Position numbers and translations under genes: made by a program. Below are positions 47,362 to 57,987 of a stretch of DNA of 64,000 bases, piece by piece. Below the pieces are notes generated by a model. The model was not told the DNA's origin and did no database searches. It worked only from the letters and a program-made list of their open reading frames with translations. Every line of letters starts with the position of its first letter. Position 1 is the first letter of the stretch. Source of the stretch: Trichostrongylus colubriformis (Eukaryota; Nematoda; Chromadorea; Rhabditida; Trichostrongylidae); contig OZ022260.1 in assembly GCA_963978905.1 (NCBI GenBank), positions 34,241,326-34,305,325 on the forward strand. Direction: 5' to 3'.

Positions 47362-48157
47362 AGAAATCTACTCACACCTTAGTCCCACTCTCCAGTATGA
47401 TACTCAGCTCCTCTAACCCAATGCTGTGACTACCTGCTGCTAAATGGAGCAGGTTCAACTCATTAAGACCTGTGCTGTAGATGTTGTTCCGTGGTGAACG
47501 CCGATATTAATGTATTCTTCTTCTAAAGCAATTCTACCCCTCTTGGAAATTTTCAGCTGCGTCTGGAACCTTTCTGGAAGTCACATCTAAATTCGATGTA
47601 ATTAATACCCTTTTGAAAAGGAAGCCAATTTGATTTGCTTGCGTGGCGACTGTGGCTTGTCCTAAGGCTCACTCCACTCTGATTTTGCCTCCTTTCTTTT
47701 CTTTTTTTTTTGCCAATTGTTTTTTATGTTCTAGAGGTACCTAGGAGCCTCCATGATCACACCACATCATTCGTCACTGGCTTGTTATTCTCATTCGTAT
47801 GTAGCCAGGCATCCCTTCAATAATTTTAGCCTAAGTGCATCAACTTGTTAAACTTATACACTAATACCCATTGTACTGTGTAGTTTTATAAATTTTCGAA
47901 TAAATAAAAATACTTATGTACTTGAAGAGGTTGTTTTTCGTAATGGTCCTTTTTATTCCATGATTAAATATTCGTTTTATTGTTAAAGTAACCTAGCGTC
48001 TACAAAGCTAGAGGATTTCTTTGAGTTAGTCTCAAGGGTTACCTGAAATCAGTTATAACTTCAGCCTCAAACGTACCTCCTACAAAATGTGATCGGGAAG
48101 AGATAATGCACATGATGCAGATTCACCTCTTCGCAGCCTGCAAGCCTCGAATGTCTT

Positions 48158-48318
48158 AGGCTGCGTTCATACTTTGCGCCGGCAGGGTGCAGCTGCGTTC
48201 AGAGACAAAGTGGTTCAGAGGACGTGCAGAGACGACTCTGTTAACGAGACAGGTGGCACAGGCGGAGACGCGGAGACCACGCCCTGCCGCCGGCATCGCA
48301 AGGCATGAACGCAGCCTA
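48158..48318. mobile_element. GC-rich 'GCGTTCAT' MITE, best-preserved copy
   Basis: AGGCTGCGTTCATACTTTGC at the left is mirrored by 'gcaaggcatgaacgcagcct' at the right, with 'cgccggcagggtg' / 'ccctgccgccggc' next in. 161 bp, flanked by TT/AA so that the outermost bases read TTA...TAA. Family relatives here: 5111, 7120, 8396, 11836, 19735, 22029, 46973. Confidence 0.82.
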
Positions 48319-49313
48319 ATATTAATGTTAATGCACTACTTTGGCGTCTCTACTTTGAAACAGCGAAATCGGAGCCAAACAATGACCTCAAAAGCAGGAA
48401 TTGCGATACCGTAACATGCTTGAATCCCCACAACCAGTCACAATTACCAGAGCGTCTAGGCCTTTAAAGTGACTGTATTCCCTAATCCCGGTACAGAGAG
48501 GAAATTTACGCAGAACGCAGTCTGGCGTAATCGTAATCGACATCTTCTCCGATTATTTTTTTTAGATCTGACCAGTATCAAACCAGTTCGATTCGACGAT
48601 TACGCCAAAGTATTCTACCTCTTGAGCTTAAACCTATGGTAACTTGAAGCAGACAGTTTCCTTACCGACAATAATCGAGGCGATTGTTTACCAACTCCTT
48701 CCGTCAGTGCATATTCACCACTAGGAAAGAAAGAGAAAGAGTCCAAAAAAGGATGTTTTGCTATTGGATCGATCACTAGGCTTTTATTCCTTTTAACACA
48801 CGAGCTTCTGTTGGTGAGAAAATAGTGCGCTCCACGGAGACGTACGCTTGCTACCGTTCGCGTGCAATACGCAGACAACGAACTTCATTTCGCTTCGTAC
48901 TGACCGTGACATTTCGTATCAGTGTGGTCCTAAATTTTCTTCTTGGAATGCGTAGCCTTGTTTGATTTGCTCATACCTTTGAATGAATTCTAATGACGTA
49001 GATTTCGAGCAGAAGTTTCATTGTTGAAAAGCTGTTAGGGAGCTGACACTGTTTTATGAGCAAAGAATTTCATGTTGATTTAATTAGGAGTTGTGTCATA
49101 TGCTTTTCTATTTCTTTGCGATTTATGGTTCATTTCGGCACGAAATTAACTAAAATTTGATGACAGTGTATCCTCGGCATTCAAACTACAAAACTTCGCA
49201 TAGTGGTAGTGATGACTATACATTCTTTGCTTCCTTGTGGTGTTTCATGGGGACAACCTACTCTCATCCTTCGTGAAGAGGCAGTTTTCGAAAAAAGGTA
49301 TCTGCAAAACTGT

Positions 49314-49321
49314 TCTTTTAG
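49314..49321 (+). promoter_or_regulatory. Probable spliced-leader acceptor of rpl-10
   Basis: The motif TTCTTTTAG ends two bases before the rpl-10 ATG (49324), and there is no good upstream donor or exon. This is the classic layout of a nematode SL trans-splice site; inference from motif and position. Confidence 0.7.
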
Positions 49322-49323
49322 AA

Positions 49324-50861
49324 ATGGGTCGCCGACCGGCTAGGTGTTACCGGTACATCAAAAACAAGCCGTATCCGAAATCACGTTTCTGTCGAGGAGT
49401 CCCCGACCCAAAGATTCGCATTTTCGACCTCGGTAAAAAGAAGGCCAGTGTGGAAGAGTTCCCATGCTGCGTGCATATGATGTCAAACGAACGTGAACAT
49501 CTTTCGTCTGAGGCTCTTGAAGCTGCCCGTATTTGTGCCAACAAGTACATGGTCAAGAACTGCGGAAAGGTGAATTAGTAACTTAGCCTTGTGGCGTGAT
49601 ATTTTGCGTTACTTTATGTCGTTTATTTTTAGGACAGTTTCCATCTCCGCGTTCGAAAGCACCCCTACCACGTTACCCGAATCAACAAAATGTTATCATG
49701 CGCCGGCGCTGATCGTCTGCAGACGGGTATGCGTGGAGCTTATGGAAAGCCTCAAGGTTTGGTGGCTCGTGTCGACATTGGAGATATCCTATTCTCCATG
49801 CGTATAAAGGAAGCTGTAAGTTTCTCTTTTCAAGTGCTGTGCTTTCAAACTTCATTTTCGAACTTGTTTTTCCTTAGAGGAGGTGTTTGTGTTAGCTCTG
49901 TTATCGGCTAAGCGTTTTTGAAAATTTCTTCTGGTTTTCGACTTTTGAACTTCTTTTCCCTGCTGTTTGATATCCCTGATGTAATCATCAGGATGCTGAG
50001 TTATGGAGATCTCTGGCTCCGCGTTTTGTTCATAACGAAGTGTTCTAGACACAGTCTTCCCCTAAACCTCCTTGTCCGAACACGGAGTCTCAAATCATGT
50101 GTGACTTTCACTTTTTGGGAGTGTTATTGCGAAGTCCCTTTCGCTTGCTGGCTGAATTTTGACCACTTTCCTCACGTTTGATGAAATCGTTCGATATAGT
50201 AAGGCCGCCGTCAGACTTCTCGATTTTGTGATCTCGGGGCGCCGCACATTCGCACGCGATGCTGCGACCATGAGATCTTGCATTGCCGCAAGCTCGCTTG
50301 TGGAGCTGCGACAACGCCAAAACGCAATCGCGAAGTCTAACGGCGGCCTAAGTAGGCTGAAGAAAACTGGATTAGTGAGAAGAGATAGAGCGAGAGTAAC
50401 TATGTTTTCAAAGGCGATTTTTGTACTAAATCCTGGGTTAAGCGTAGAATTTATTAGCTTAGCCAGATTTGATAAACTATTTTGCGCAATTGATCGGTTT
50501 ATCAACAATTTTCCTCATGAGGTGATTGCCTTATGCTGGCTCTTTCCATCAACTTTACATCATACACCATTTATTGGTTATTCATTGTTTCATTCATCTT
50601 CGAATACAACTGAATATGTTCTATCATAAACGACGCTTCTTTCAGAACGTTAACCATGCTATCGAAGCCTTCCGTCGTGCCAAGTTCAAGTTCCCTGGTC
50701 GCCAGCTGATTGTCGTTTCCAGAAAATGGGGATTCACTCGCTGGGATAAGGCTGATTACGAGCGCATGCGCGCAGAAGGACGTCTCCGATCGGATGGAGT
50801 TAATGTTCAACTCGTTCGCGAGCATGGGCCACTAACGAAGTGGGTGAACAACCCTATCTAA
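49324..50861 (+). CDS. rpl-10: 60S ribosomal protein L10 (uL16, QM)
   Basis: Universal large-subunit protein uL16, needed for 60S maturation and positioned by the peptidyl-transferase centre. Exons 49324-49569, 49633-49815, 50646-50861 give 645 nt, 214 aa plus stop, which is the usual eukaryotic length. Seen: the invariant start [37 protein letters not shown], LHVRxHP-type block [20 protein letters not shown], the loop [19 protein letters not shown], and [20 protein letters not shown] before the C-terminal [11 protein letters not shown]. The frame is open upstream of the ATG to 49237 but that part has no family match, and the start lies two bases after a trans-splice acceptor. Intron 2 carries a MITE. 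Third-position choice (many C/G-ending codons) suits a highly expressed gene. Confidence 0.97.
50201..50350. mobile_element. Small 'AAGGCCGCCGTCAGAC' MITE in rpl-10 intron 2
   Basis: Left AAGGCCGCCGTCAGACTTCT and right 'cgcgaagtctaacggcggcct' are inverted. Inside are short 'tcgatttt' / 'aatcgcga' pairings and GC-rich palindromes. Relatives at 11219-11362 and 34856-34970. Confidence 0.75.
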
Positions 50862-51979
50862 CGTCAATCTGTTGTCGTTTGTTCTCGTTGATATAAATGT
50901 TTATTCGTTGCTGGTTCCATCATTTGTACATTGCTCTGCACCGAGAAAAACAATATACGTATGGTGAAAAATTTCTGCGTTCTCGGTCTCGATGTTCCAC
51001 AAGATGCAATAATTTGACTATAACTCGGTATTCGAGGAAACATGGAGCACCAGGAAGTGTTTTCACGAAATTTTGAATGCACTACCTGATGTGAGGGCAG
51101 AAATTGCAGTTAAAAAGGTTTTGAAAAAACAAGATTTTGAGATCATTGTTCTGGCTGGAATGTGACCGTCACCATTCCCTACGGCAGTTACATATTTGGT
51201 TATTTGGCTCAGTGTTGCAAGTTTTTGTATCAAAACGCTTTCATTGATAAAACTTGCTGTAATGTGGTAATATCCCGTCCATACCTTCGGTTGTAGCACG
51301 AGTAGTAGTGTAGTGAGCTACATTAAACTCTTCAATATTTAACTGGTATCAGGGTAAGCCTAAAGCAATATGAGCGCAATGCAGTTGCAACTTATCTTAT
51401 TGTTAGTAGGTTAGTAGTGAATAAATAAGGGCAGCAAAGTTCAGAGGAAGAAAGATTCTGCTCCTCCCTTAGATTGTGGTTCGCTATGTGTAGGATGGAG
51501 GCTTAAGATGATAAAAGTAAGATAAAAGATGTAATAAGATATGGTTCAGTATCATTTATCGGTATAAAAAGATGCGTGAGATGCAGATTTGGTGAGGGTG
51601 ACCCGTTCCCTTTCACCGTGGAGGTAGGTGTGCTGCTTCGGCCGCATTGCCCAACTCCTCTCCTCATACGAGGGAGAGAGGATTTTGACGACTACAGATT
51701 GTAGCAGGGGTCGTCGTCGACGACACTATATTCTCGTAACTTTTATACTGACATACTCGCTTCGAAATTACGCGCCCCGAAGATAAACCACGACGCGACA
51801 GCGCGCCTGCGTCGAAGTCTTAAGTTCCTGTTTGCCATGTGCCGTCAGTCCACGAAAACACCGTCATCGACTTGCGTCATCGAATTATTCTGTGAGATAA
51901 TGGCATAGTGTCGTCATATGTCTATTATTATTCTTCACGCATCACTGTAATAGGAATAGAAGAGGTCACCTGAGCCAGG
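50862..51979. other. Intergenic between rpl-10 and vps-51
   Basis: No exon-like segments. 'cgacgactacagattg' and 'gtcgtcgtcgacgacac' near 51685-51725 form a short imperfect palindrome. The vps-51 promoter presumably lies at the right side. Confidence 0.5.
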
Positions 51980-54900
51980 ATGTCGCACAAAGTCAGCGTT
52001 TTGGACGTCACTTCACCAGATTTTGATGTGGACGCATACTTGAGCTCACAACTCAAAGAGAAGAACCTTGATGAACTCGTTAAGGAGGAAGAGGACATGG
52101 TGTCCTCGGTTGGTAGAATTTTTTGAGGTTTTGTGAGCCGTACGAATGTTTCTTGATCAGGTCAGGCGCTTGGACTCCGATGTTCATCAACTAGTCTACG
52201 AAAATTACAATAAATTCTTAACTGCAACGAGTACTGTGAGAAAAATTCAAGATGAATTCAATCTTTTGGATAGTGTGAGTCAAATTACAAAGTTTGTTCT
52301 TTATAACTTCCTAATATCGACATACCATATCTGTTTAGGAGATGGAATCTTTGAGCAAAAATATGAAGAACATATCTGGTTTGATTGGCGAGTTAAGCGG
52401 TGTCCTTGGAGGTGGGCGAGAAGGCGTGGCACAGCTGGGAAGTTCATACAAAGTCGTTAAAAGCCTACAGTCAATATTTGAGCTGCCTAATATTCTACAG
52501 GTTTGTTGACAGTTGGAGTTGAATTTTTGTTTACCGAAAAAGTCAAATAAGGAAGTGAAAGGAGCGCGTTGTATTCTACGGTCCATGAGTGTCAAGAGGT
52601 AGACTGCTGGTAGTCTGTGTAGCGGTATAGAGACGGTTATAACTAATTGTTAGTTGGAGGTTCGTACTGAATAATTTCTATGAAAAGTCATTTCTTCGAA
52701 GCTGGTCAAATGGGAGGAATAGAGAACGTTTCCCAATGGTCCCGCCACAGTGGGGCATCGTAATGTAAGAACCACATTATTACATTATAAAAATCAGATG
52801 ACTCTCTTTGATCTCGATTGCCTTAACTTGGCTGACTCAGAAGGACAGCTCATTGGGCTGTTCGCCGTTCTCTTGCGGAGTTTGCTGCTGGTCTTGCTAT
52901 GGTTTCCAAGTTTAGAATTTGATTTAAGGCGTCTTTTGATGAAGGCAAGTACAATGATGTAGTAAGGCTTTATCAGCTAGCCCAGAAGGGGCTAAGCAAA
53001 TACTCGGATATGAAGAACATTGCTGAAATCCAGAAGAAATCTGACCAGATCATTGTTGAGACAGAAAAACAGGTGAAGTTTTAACCCGTGTCTTCTGTTT
53101 CTTCGTATAGCAATGTACCTTTTTCTAGTTAACAAAACTGATTAGTCGATCTACCGAGGATGTAGAGGGTGTCGCTGAAGCAACAGGATTGCTCATGAAA
53201 TTGGGGAAGACTTCAGAAGAGGTTCATTTTGGATTCCTGCTCTTTTGGTTTTGATTGAGCCCAAACTTTTGTAGTTACAACAGTTGCTGTTGAAATCCTT
53301 TGAATCTTCGCTACAAAACGATTTGAAGCAGCTTCAAAGTAATCCTGTGGATGTCCTCGATCTCGTTGACAAGTTTGTTGTCCCTCAGCAATTCGCTTAG
53401 CCTTTTTCTTTGGTTTCATGAGTTCTACCAATTGCAGGGGATGTGAGTCATTCATACCTAATCTCACACTTCTGGCAAACCTCCATGAGCGTCTGTTTCC
53501 AAGCCATTCCGACCTTCTGCTCAAAATGCTACAGGTTCATTACTCCCTTCAGTGATCTTTTAGAACAAATTTGGTCTCAGAGTTATTCGGGATGGTTATT
53601 TGCGATAGTTCATATCTTATAGACTCAACTCGCTGACTTCCATGAGGTTGTGGCCTGTTTGTTTCTTGCATCATCAGATCCGAAGGATTGCTCGATAGTT
53701 GTTCGTGCTCTTGATCGATACTATAGAAAAATGTCTACCTGTAAACAAGTGGTTCAAGGTGAGTTTGTGGATTTTACTTCTTTCACTCTTTTTTGCTCCA
53801 CAATTAAAGGCACTTTGAGTGCTTCACTCTTGGGGTTCTTGAGTCATTCAAAAGATTACGCTTCCTTCTCTTATGTGATTTTGTAATTTCCCTTGTGGAT
53901 TCGTCTTGAATCTCTCCGACTCGTTTTGTCTGTGGTATGTTCACTGATTGACACTCAGTTTCTTCTTACAACAGATGTCTGGATCCCTTTATTCCTGCAG
54001 ATGTATTTTCGGGAAATTTCTTTGCTCGAGTTGAAGAGGATTACCTTTTTTCATTACAGGCTGTTTACTTTTTACGAAGGCAACATCTTGCCAGCGCTAC
54101 CTTTCACAGATATACATACTCGTTCATTGCTCACCCATTCCATACCCATATTGCACTGCTACGATGTTCATTTTCCTTTTTGGACGAAGAATTAGTCGCC
54201 ACATGATTGAGTTAAGGTTTGGACTGCTCTACTTGCACAATATCGCTAATCCGAGATGTTTCTAAGCACGAAGTTGTCATTTCTCGTAAATACATCTCTG
54301 AAGAAATGAAGATTGTTCTCCAAGAGGTACTTTCTGGAGATAACCTACAAGGAACTACCATAACGCGATACATTTTCAAGATACGTCAGTCTCTGATGTC
54401 CAAGGAGGTCGACCTTCCTGCGCTGGCTGCAAAACTTCAACAGGCGTTTGTTTTCCAGGTGAAGGTGAGCAGATGTTTCTCGCACTAATTCTGCTGTTGG
54501 GCGGAGGTGGTGTAGGGACAGGTGGCGCGCACCCCACTCTCATGGTGCGGGGATCGGATCCCGTATCAACGCCTGCCTTGGCCAACCAAACCTTCCATCC
54601 CTCCGGGGTCGGTAAATTGGTACCAGACTCGTCTGGGAGGATAAAATACTGACTTGTACATCGGCTGACCACCGCAAGTCATTATATAGGCCGCATCACT
54701 TTCACCAGCTACCACGATTCTGATTGGAACTAGAATGTGCGGCGCATCCAAAGAACGCCAAGAGCTATATCCTTTTACTTTAACTCTGCTGTTATGTTAG
54801 CCAACTGTCCTGATAAAGTGTCATCTGAGGTTTTCACCTTGTTGAGATAGTGAAACTTGATCAACTAATCGTGAGATCAGAAACCTGTCGACAGCTTAGG

Positions 54901-57228
54901 TTGCACTAAGATCTCGGCTTTGTATGGCATTTTCTCCTTTGGGGTCATCTTATTCACATTGGTTTTGCAATTGTGTCATGGTAAACATTCTTAGAAATCG
55001 CTGTGAAAGACTGGGAGTCGTGTGGAATAATGGAAGGGTGTGGTTCAAACTAAGGTACTGCTGATGTGAGTCATGGGGCGCCGCAGCAGTAGGGACATTC
55101 TATCTCATTGCACACTGCCACCATTGACGCACCTCCTGCTTTCTCATGGAATTGTATGCTTAGCTCGTGAGCAAACCCTTCTCCCATCGGTCTCGCTTCT
55201 TTATTTCACATGATGGCTCCTTGATTTATTTTGCAAACTTTTCAGACTGCACTTGCGAATCTGCTGTTATTCATCGCTAGTGATGTCACGTTTTCTGCAC
55301 TGCCACCATCAGAATTTCAAGCTGAATTTGCTCGAAGTGTCCATGAAGAGATAGTTATTGGAGCATTTAAAGATGTCACAGCAATTGCTGAGACATATGG
55401 TGAGCAGGCCTTGGCATCCCGATATTGATCAGTAGGGAATCGATCGTTGAATTACAGGTTCATCAGAGGGTGAGACTCGTTATGCGAATCCATTGATGAT
55501 GTTATTAATAGCGTTTACACTCCACCATTTGGCGAACAAGTCATCGCAATACCTTCTGAGCCTCTGTAGAGAACAGTTCTCTTTAACAACATCGAAGACA
55601 ACTGCAGGATTAACTGGTAAGCGTCTCATACCTTGTGTAGTTAAGTGATGTCAATGAGACGTTGAAAGTTCACTTTTTTGTCAACTTGCTTTAGTTTGAT
55701 TTTGAGGCTCTTTTGTCTGGTTTTTATATGAGTTCTGTGTTTTCACCTGCCCAAACCTAAAAACCCCCACTTTCGTCGTCTGAGTCATCGTCTCGCTTTT
55801 GATATCGCACAAAGACGATGCATGCCCTTGTCTAAGTGACTGTCCGAGTTTAGGCGTAACCGAGGTGACGACGATGTTGAAGACATGCTCTCAAGCACTT
55901 TTGCGACGTTTTGCCAAATTCCGTGGGCTCGAACTGGGCGAAGCGCTAATCAAAGGTTGTGAAGGTTTACGGCAACCGGCTGCATCTCCAGTGGGGGTCA
56001 GGTGAGCAAATGTCAAATCCTGCGGTATCTTAGGTAGCTGGTTGGGTGCAAGGTTCATACTTCGATAACTAAGTTCGAACCTTGTACCCAACAGTCTATC
56101 TAAGATAAGGCTAGAGCTTACTTTGTTTTTTTTTAATCGTCATCTGCTCAGTAGTGTGTGCTTCATCTCGGAACAGTGTCATTGGCTAGCTCTGTAATGG
56201 AGTGGTGTCAAAAAGTCGCTTTTCCCACCACTATTCACTACTTAACTAGTTGACTTTTTTGATTTTGTTTGGCTGTGAAGCACAGCTTTCTGCCTATAGA
56301 GCACTATTTTGAGATTGTCTAACCACTCTTCCTCCATATGTTTGTTACTACGTATTTTGTGCACTTAGCGTTTTTAAACTCTAAGCAAAATGACTTTTCT
56401 GACCCTTTCTGTGCTCGCCAAGGCATTGGTTCTGACATATTCATTATTTTTATATTTCTTCTCAATCTAAGCAAGCTTCAGAAATCTTTTGTGACCTTCA
56501 ATTGTTGCTGTATGGCTTTGAACTACTTGTGCTCGAAGGTTGTTAATCCTTTAATCCGTTTGGATTCTTCAAAAATTTCCCTTCCTCATACACAAAACGG
56601 TGTTCCTAATTGTTGTGCTGTCTGGAAGTGTTCAGATCTTGACATTCAGATCTGCAGTGAGACGAGCTGTTGAGGAGGTTCACGAATGTGACTCGATGTT
56701 GTCTCGCCTGCTTGGTGGCGAGACAGGTCGCAAGGAGAGCCGTCATCGTCGGACGACACCGGCGCCGTCGGCTACCGACTCATCACGAGATTCTCTGTGG
56801 TGTGAACGCATCGATTTCAATCAGCAGTTACACGTGTGTCAATAGTATCGTTTGTCATTGCAATGAGGGCATGGGTTTACGACAATTTTTTCCAGTTCAA
56901 CAGGGCTTCAATCATTGAAGCCATTGTGAAGGTGTTGCTAAAGTCGTTCATCGAATCGATACGGCTGCAAACTTATGGGAAATTTGGAGTCGAGCAAATA
57001 CAGGTAGGTGTTCAGCGCGACTTTTTTTATCTTAGGCTTCTCACTATGTTTATTTTGCAGGTGGATTGCTATTATCTTCAGCGAGGAGTGTCTCCGTTGG
57101 TGGCGGACGAAGTCGTAGTCAATTCTGTTGTAGACCAAGCTCTTTCATCTGCCCTTAAGCGATGTGTTGCTCCTGAATTGGTTCATCCAAACCGGTTAAG
57201 GCAAATTTGTGAGGACAAGGCGGAGTAG
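51980..57228 (+). CDS. vps-51: VPS51, subunit of the GARP/EARP tethering complexes
   Basis: Vps51 joins Vps52-54 to tether endosome-derived vesicles at the trans-Golgi. Exons: 51980-52108, 52161-52274, 52339-52500, 52929-53072, 53129-53221, 53275-53372, 53438-53534, 53623-53758, 53959 to about 54060 (or further), about 54270-54464, 55246-55399, 55458-55616, 55854-56001, 56650-56833, 56896-57003, 57061-57228. Phases agree except around 54060-54270, where I found no clean donor. The N-terminal helical region shows the Vps51 signature [17 protein letters not shown], then [31 protein letters not shown] and [12 protein letters not shown]. The C terminus has [36 protein letters not shown] and [10 protein letters not shown]. 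The start ATG follows 'gagccag' directly, compatible with trans-splicing. mtk-1 lies 760 bp downstream on the same strand, the C. elegans order. Confidence 0.92.
54499..54780 (+). repeat. tRNA-derived SINE, copy 3 (vps-51 intron)
   Basis: GGGCGGAGGTGGTGTAGGGA head, diverged B-box GGGATCGGATCCC (54550-54562), then the full body 'ggtaccagactcgtctggga' and 'gcggcgcatccaaagaacgcc', ending in a T-rich tail near 54780. Sense orientation relative to vps-51. Confidence 0.82.
56029..56108. repeat. 80-bp hairpin in a vps-51 intron
   Basis: 'tatcttaggtagctggttgggtgcaaggttc' pairs with 'gaaccttgtacccaacagtctatctaagata', leaving a loop of about 17 bases. It could be a tiny MITE or a structured intronic RNA element. 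No second copy noticed. Confidence 0.7.
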
Positions 57229-57987
57229 AGACAGGTTGTATTGTATTTGTAGCTTTTTAGTATGGCCTGTGGCTGCTTTTCTTTTTTTCTCCTGTCATTT
57301 TTATTCGGGTGCAATATTATTTGCAAAAGTGGCTGTGATTGTGTGTAATAGCTTTGGTCTCATAAACTGTTTCTTGCAAAAGTGTTGCTCAAATGCGATT
57401 GGAATGGATGAAATATCCTATTATTCTTAAAATTCTGTGATCCTCTATATTATGTTATTATATCATTGTGTGAACTGTGGTCATGATCGTTTCTTGATTT
57501 CGGACGCTCTTACGGTTGTACCCTGTTGCGATCGTTCATCCTTCTAAAATCCTCATTTCGCTCTCATTTTCTGCCGCCCTATTATTTTCGAGCAGAATCT
57601 ACATTCGCATCCTCTACACTGTTGATTCATTCAAGTGGTATCTGCGTTTTATTTATTTTTTGTGCTGTAAGAAAGGCTCGCTAAGCTGATTATCCAGAAA
57701 ATTCGGTTACCCTTTTTCCCGCATCCTTTGCAGTTCCATCCCACTTCATTCTCATTCGTCGTACTCTAGTCACTTCTTTCGAATTCAAATGACATCTGAA
57801 TTCTTTGGCTTCTTCTTTTCCCTGTATCGAATCAAAAATGTTGTTTTCAGCTTCGGTTAATTCAATGAATCCCTTTTGGGGGACGTAGAATACGAGAAGT
57901 TGCATTTGGCACTGATTTTTCGATTTTAGTTGTCATGTTTTAATTGCCAATCATTTGCTGTATCTCTGTAAGTGATAAGGAATCAAA
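57229..57987. other. Intergenic between vps-51 and mtk-1
   Basis: T-rich 3' flank of vps-51 followed by sequence without exon features. A minus-strand open frame (57905-57690) is unsupported. No consensus AATAAA was found soon after the vps-51 stop. The 760-bp gap is longer than the ~100 bp usual inside nematode operons. Confidence 0.5.

Larger units (their letters stand above)
47362..49323. other. Intergenic between acs and rpl-10
   Basis: Probable acs polyadenylation signals are overlapping AATAAA motifs at 47899-47908, about 540 bp past the stop. A MITE sits at 48158-48318. The rest shows no exons. The rpl-10 promoter would lie in the right half. Confidence 0.55.

Noticed and set aside
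49237..49323. Upstream extension of the rpl-10 frame by 29 codons
   Set aside because: uL16 proteins start [10 protein letters not shown], and a trans-splice-like acceptor lies two bases before that ATG.
54219..54488. Start of a separate gene inside vps-51
   Set aside because: The frame feeds directly into vps-51-type helices and joins the next exon in phase, so it is treated as a vps-51 exon with an uncertain left border.
57690..57905. Minus-strand gene between vps-51 and mtk-1
   Set aside because: A 71-codon frame without splice signals or homology, in a 3' flank.
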